Of a DNA stretch of 64,000 nt, positions 61,436-64,000 are shown piece after piece (position 1 is the first letter of the stretch; each line of letters starts with the position of its first letter). This DNA comes from Chthonomonadia bacterium (lineage in GTDB: Bacteria > Armatimonadota > HRBIN16): assembly GCA_013314755.1 (NCBI GenBank), contig JABUFA010000001.1:149594-213593 (forward strand), in the 5' to 3' direction. The notes below the pieces were generated by a model. The model had not been told where the DNA came from. It made no database searches and saw only the letters and a list, made by a program, of their open reading frames with translations. Position numbers and translations under genes: made by a program.

Positions 61436-63355
61436 ATGGATACGCCAGTCTCTCAGAAGCACGTGATTATCGGTACGGCAGGACATGTGGACCACGGCAA
61501 GTCCACGCTGATTACCGCCCTCACCGGCATCAACCCCGACCGCCTGAAGGAAGAGCAGGAGCGCGGCATGACGATAGACCTGGGCTTTGCGTCGCTGAGC
61601 CTGCCGAGCGGACAGGTGGTCGGTATTGTGGATGTGCCCGGACACGAGCGGTTTCTCAAAAACATGCTGGCGGGGGCAGGCGGCGTGGACGTGGTGTTGT
61701 TGGTGATTGCAGCGGACGAGGGCATCATGCCGCAGACGCGCGAGCATCTGGACATCCTGCGCCTGCTGGACGTGAAGGCGGGCGTGGTGGCGCTGACCAA
61801 GTGCGACCTGGTAGACGCGGAATGGCTTCAGCTGGTGACCGACGAGGTGAGGCAGTTCCTGCAGGACACTCCGCTCAGCGATTCGCCTATTATTCCGGTC
61901 TCTGCGGTAACGGGGCAGGGACTGGATGATTTGCGAACTGCTCTTCAGCGGGCGGTGGAGCGCGTGCCCTCGCGGGAGGTCAATGCGCCGTTCCGCCTGC
62001 CGATTGACCGGGTGTTCACGCTGGCGGGGGCGGGCACGGTGGTGACCGGTACGCTGGTCAGCGGCAGGGTGCGCGTGGGGGATGCGGTGGAGATTCTGCC
62101 GCCGGGTCTGCAATCCCGGGCGCGACAGATACAGGTGCACGGGCGCAGGGTGGAAGAGGCGGTAGCGGGCAGTCGGGTCGCCATCAACCTGCCGGGCGTT
62201 GAAAAATCGCAGGTAGAACGCGGGATGGTGTGCACGCCGCCCGGGCTTTTCCGCCCGACGCAGGCTTTTGACGCGCAGGTTACCCTGCTTCCCGACGCGG
62301 CGAAAGGGCTGACACAGCGGGCGCGAATACGAGTGTATCTGGGCACGGCAGAGGTGATTGGACGATTGTCCCTGCTGGACAGCGAGCGACTGGACGCCGG
62401 CTCACAGGGGATGGTGCAGATAAGGCTGGAGAAGCCGCTGGTCGCGGCACGAGGCGACCGCTTCGTCATTCGTACCTATTCGCCCATGTTCACCATCGGC
62501 GGGGGCATCGTGCTGGAGCCTCACGCACCGCGCCACCGGCGATTTGACCCTGCGGTGCTAGAACGCCTGCACTCATTGCTGAAGGGTGACCCGGCGCAAA
62601 AGGTGCTGGCGATACTGGCGCAGTCCCCTGCCGGTCTGGACGAAGCGGAGCTTGCCCGTCGCGCCGAGACCGCTTCTCACCATCTTGCCACCTTGCTTCA
62701 GCAGCTGGAGCGAGAAGGGCGTGCTGTGCGCGTGGGCGATGTATGGTTTGCGCGCACTGTACTGCAGGACCTGCAGGAGCGAACAAAGCAGACTCTTCAA
62801 CGTTACCATCAACAGAACCCCCTGCGTGCGGGAATGCCCCGCGAGGAACTGCGCTCCACCGTAGCGAAGGGGCTGTCGCCGCGCCTGTTTGAGGCGTTGC
62901 TGACACGCTGGCAGGAGGAAGGTGCGATTGCCCTGCAGGGGGCGATCGTGCGGCTGGCGGATTTTACCATTCGCCTCAACGAGCGTCAACAGCGTCTGGC
63001 GGAGCGCGTCGCACAGGCGATTCGCGAGGGGAAGGCAACCCCGCCACCGGTTTCCATCATCGCCCAGCAGGTAGGTGCGCCGCCCGATGCGGTGAGAGCA
63101 ATGATACAGGTGCTGGTGGAGATGGGAGAACTGGTGCGGCTGGAGGAGGACCTGTTCTTCCACCGGGAGGTGCTGGAGGAGCTGGCGGAGCTGGTGCGCC
63201 GGGCGATTCGGGAAAAGGGTTCGCTGAGCGTTGGAGAGTTTCGCGACCTTACCGGCTCCAGCCGCAAGTTTGCAGTGCCCCTGTTAGAGTATTTTGACAG
63301 CATCCACCTGACGCGCAGGGTAGGGGATGTGCGCGTGCTGGCAGAAGGGGGCTAA
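61436..63355 (+). CDS. selB: Selenocysteine-specific elongation factor
   Basis: 639 residues from ATG 61436; the track start (61325) is upstream of the likely ribosome-binding site (AGGG). The GTPase domain shows [43 protein letters not shown] and TKCDLVD, followed by two EF-Tu-like barrels. The C-terminal half holds winged-helix repeats, the last ending [23 protein letters not shown], which binds the SECIS hairpin. It delivers Sec-tRNA to UGA codons. It converges with the FmdB-like gene, overlapping by 4 bp. Confidence 0.96.
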   Translation: MDTPVSQKHVIIGTAGHVDHGKSTLITALTGINPDRLKEEQERGMTIDLGFASLSLPSGQVVGIVDVPGHERFLKNMLAGAGGVDVVLLVIAADEGIMPQTREHLDILRLLDVKAGVVALTKCDLVDAEWLQLVTDEVRQFLQDTPLSDSPIIPVSAVTGQGLDDLRTALQRAVERVPSREVNAPFRLPIDRVFTLAGAGTVVTGTLVSGRVRVGDAVEILPPGLQSRARQIQVHGRRVEEAVAGSRVAINLPGVEKSQVERGMVCTPPGLFRPTQAFDAQVTLLPDAAKGLTQRARIRVYLGTAEVIGRLSLLDSERLDAGSQGMVQIRLEKPLVAARGDRFVIRTYSPMFTIGGGIVLEPHAPRHRRFDPAVLERLHSLLKGDPAQKVLAILAQSPAGLDEAELARRAETASHHLATLLQQLEREGRAVRVGDVWFARTVLQDLQERTKQTLQRYHQQNPLRAGMPREELRSTVAKGLSPRLFEALLTRWQEEGAIALQGAIVRLADFTIRLNERQQRLAERVAQAIREGKATPPPVSIIAQQVGAPPDAVRAMIQVLVEMGELVRLEEDLFFHREVLEELAELVRRAIREKGSLSVGEFRDLTGSSRKFAVPLLEYFDSIHLTRRVGDVRVLAEGG

Positions 63356-63720
63356 ACCAGGTCATCGCCTGCGCCGTCGCCCTCTCCGCCCTCGTCGCCC
63401 TCACCGGTGGCGGCTTTCTTCTCTTCCTCTACCAGCAGTTCGTCGAACTCGTCGGCGAAGTCCTCGCCCAGCTCCTTGCCCATCTCCTTCACCCAGCGAC
63501 GCATCGTCTTTGGGTCCTCGGGGTCACCGATTTTGTCGGGGTCCAGCATGTCGTCGATGATGTCGTCCTCGTTGCGCAAGCGGGCGAAGCGGGAAATCAA
63601 CCGGGTGGCATCGGTACTTCCACAACGCGGACATTGCAGGGGGTCATCCTGCGCAATCACACCCACCAGCACACTGAACCGCCTTCGGCAGGCATTACAT
63701 CGGTATTCATAGATGGGCAT
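63352..63720 (-). CDS. FmdB-family zinc-ribbon protein with acidic tail
   Basis: This 122-residue protein starts MPIYEYRCNACRRRFSVLV, the FmdB/CxxC zinc-ribbon opening, and the second pair is CPRCGSTD. The C-terminal half is long and highly acidic (EEEKKAATGEGDEGGEGDGAG), which is unusual, because most members have a short Ser/Gly tail. Such proteins are often regulators or assembly factors of unknown detail. It overlaps selB by 4 bp on the opposite strand. Confidence 0.9.
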   Translation of the reverse strand: MPIYEYRCNACRRRFSVLVGVIAQDDPLQCPRCGSTDATRLISRFARLRNEDDIIDDMLDPDKIGDPEDPKTMRRWVKEMGKELGEDFADEFDELLVEEEKKAATGEGDEGGEGDGAGDDLV

Positions 63721-63788
63721 GGACGATGCTCACCTCCCCGATAGTGTTTGCAGAAGCATTATACCCTTCCCGTCCTTATTGTGCCATA

Positions 63789-64000
63789 TCATATCCAGAA
63801 AATCTGGTTGCCCTTCGCTCCGCTGAAGTAGTCCATTACCAGCCAGAAGCCGTTGCAGGTGTACTGTCCCACAATCAGCCCTAGGAAGAAGGGCAGGGAC
63901 GCCCGGAACCAGCGTAGTCCGCCAAAGCGCAGGATGAGAAACTTCAGCAGCCAGGCGATGAAACAGGTCAGCCACAGCTCGTCCATAATCCACGTACTGC
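63789..64000 (-). CDS. C-terminal part of a polytopic membrane protein (DUF6785-like)
   Basis: The reading frame is open to the window edge, so this is the last 70 residues of a larger protein whose start is outside. They contain two to three hydrophobic segments: FIAWLLKFLILRFGGLRWF and RASLPFFLGLIVGQYTCNGFW. The W-L-L-K-x3-L-R-x-G-G pattern reminds me of the end of the large DUF6784/DUF6785 membrane proteins found in Armatimonadota and Planctomycetes. The function is unknown. The ATG at 63986 in the track is internal. The overlapping 87-aa frame is a shadow. Confidence 0.65.
   Translation of the reverse strand, partial: STWIMDELWLTCFIAWLLKFLILRFGGLRWFRASLPFFLGLIVGQYTCNGFWLVMDYFSGAKGNQIFWI

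Overview
The window looks like chromosomal DNA from an uncultured, GC-rich, probably diderm and possibly thermophilic bacterium. The gene content resembles Armatimonadota or a neighbouring phylum: a DUF1501/DUF1800 pair, large GH106, GH2 and GH9 glycosidases, a URO-D-family protein, a porin-like barrel, SelA/SelB, and mosaic palindromic repeats between genes. This is an inference from gene content; the window has no rRNA or phylogenetic marker. No phage, integrase, transposase or CRISPR array was seen.

Layout. 1-9.2 kb: a cut-off glycosidase-like gene; an overlapping minus-strand set (GH2 beta-mannosidase, O-antigen ligase-like protein, endonuclease V); a single-chain ABC exporter with an unusual N-terminal extension; phosphate butyryltransferase. 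9.0-15.7 kb: polysaccharide deacetylase, DegT-type aminotransferase and a tiny membrane protein; an LTXXQ periplasmic protein; a palindromic repeat patch; the DUF1800-DUF1501 pair. 15.8-19.7 kb: tRNA-Arg(CCT), an unknown cytoplasmic protein, a PAS hybrid histidine kinase and a VanW-like protein. 19.7-26.6 kb: a tightly overlapping minus-strand operon rpiB-glyA-dCMP deaminase-tagO/wecA-wecB-PerM-uppP, feeding undecaprenyl-linked envelope polysaccharide and one-carbon/nucleotide metabolism, behind a good promoter; folB lies upstream with a 44-codon fragment before it. 26.6-32.2 kb: GH106 rhamnosidase-like enzyme, a 125-bp tandem repeat array and a ribulokinase. 32.3-37.6 kb: a plus-strand metal (probably zinc) uptake cluster (small Cys-rich secreted protein, His-rich porin-like protein, ZnuA/ZnuC/ZnuB-type ABC transporter) followed by a Ca2+/cation antiporter. 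37.6-43.1 kb: aldehyde dehydrogenase, an orphan DUF2281 antitoxin-like gene, a PhnP-like hydrolase, GH9 and a URO-D-like protein. 43.1-47.2 kb: a minus-strand chain AAC(3)-like - SpoIID-like - S26 peptidase - PqqD-like RRE protein - 58-aa candidate precursor peptide - cheB. 47.3-54.8 kb: a RelE-fold/UvrD-type helicase fusion, a secreted unknown, a metallophosphoesterase, a membrane protein, a 117-aa protein followed by what looks like a truncated HEPN start, and an OGG1-type glycosylase. 54.8-64 kb: Rex, deacetylase and glycosyltransferase; GH57-selA-HD-GYP; selB; an FmdB-like zinc ribbon; and the C-terminus of a membrane protein.

The best candidates for something new are the peptide/RRE/S26-peptidase module at 44.25-45.2 kb, with an 11-bp inverted repeat linking the peptide stop codon to the cheB ribosome-binding site, and the RelE-helicase fusion at 47.3 kb. 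Start codons were re-chosen from the ORF track wherever a Shine-Dalgarno sequence, overlap or signal peptide argued for it. All functional calls rest on motifs read by eye; no database search was possible.
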